DNA from: Gordius sp. MW1
Taxonomy: Eukaryota > Nematomorpha > Gordioida > Gordea > Gordiidae
DNA length: 64,000 bases
Assembly (NCBI GenBank): GCA_964036665.1
Contig: OZ038528.1
Location: 23,981,245-24,045,244, forward strand
Direction of reading: 5' to 3'
The notes beneath the pieces were generated by a model. That model searched no databases, had not been told where the DNA came from, and worked only from the letters and a program-made list of their open reading frames with translations. The position numbers were made by a program, and so were the translations under genes. Every line of letters begins with the position of its first letter. The stretch's first letter is position 1. Shown piece after piece: positions 63,887 to 64,000 of the stretch.

Positions 63887-64000
63887 CATGGGCGTAGCCA
63901 AGGGGGGCAGGGAAGGGCGGCCGCCCCCCTCTAAATCCAAAAAATTGTTGAAATTTATTAAAATTATGGCTGAAATTTTAAAAAATAATCATTTTGCCCT
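63887..64000. mobile_element. hAT-like MITE, cut by the window end
   Basis: Begins CATGGGCGTAGCCAAGG, with a G-run and GGCGGCCGCCCCCCTC. The right end lies beyond the window. Confidence 0.6.

Overview
The window is nuclear DNA from an AT-rich, transposon-laden animal genome. Genes are split by GT-AG introns, some only 34-49 nt long. The host genes (chondroitin GalNAc/chondroitin synthase-type glycosyltransferase, nucleoporin NUP155, translation factor eIF2B-gamma) are animal or pan-eukaryotic. Nothing bacterial is present. The species cannot be named; the protein divergence suggests a derived invertebrate.

Layout. 1-18.5 kb: no recognisable host gene. This part holds non-autonomous DNA transposons, an intact-looking Tc1/mariner-type transposase ORF (3428-4369), a decayed non-LTR retrotransposon with a restriction-like endonuclease tail (about 6450-9590), a decayed RTE-like retrotransposon (about 11590-13850) and adjacent satellite arrays (14.5-16.2 kb). 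18581-21254 (+): a nine-exon type II Golgi glycosyltransferase of the CSGALNACT/chondroitin synthase family, 564 codons. 23429-26559: a 3.1 kb retroelement bounded by two 125-bp direct repeats that read as identical. It carries gag-like, RT and RNase H reading frames but no integrase or tyrosine recombinase. 28772-52726 (+): NUP155, 28 exons whose lengths sum to 1617 codons including the stop. 56234-61728 (-): EIF2B3, 11 exons summing to 487 codons including the stop. The exon models of all three host genes were joined by hand; phases match at every junction and each total is a multiple of three. NUP155 and EIF2B3 converge on an intergenic stretch filled with nested transposons.

The repeat landscape is dominated by short non-autonomous DNA elements. 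(a) hAT-like MITEs have ends like CATGGGCGTAGCC or CAGGCGCGTAGCC, internal G- and C-runs, and 8-bp target duplications, many readable directly. (b) Palindromic elements ending GTGTTGTAAAAACGG at TA sites, at least 16 copies or fragments, lie mainly in NUP155 introns. (c) An inverted-repeat family has ends related to CATAGACTA...GCTCAT. (d) One piggyBac-like element sits at TTAA. (e) A hAT-like family has a GC-rich core. Fragments of the RTE element recur at 4.6, 26.9, 43.4 and 49.5 kb. Several insertions are nested, which gives a relative chronology.

Most interesting observations: the integrase-less, terminal-repeat-bounded retroelement, with a 10-bp hairpin abutting its right repeat where a polypurine tract would be expected; a six-monomer higher-order satellite inside a NUP155 intron; and, in both NUP155 and EIF2B3, a shift from AT-rich exons with tiny introns at the 5' end to GC-richer exons with long transposon-filled introns at the 3' end.
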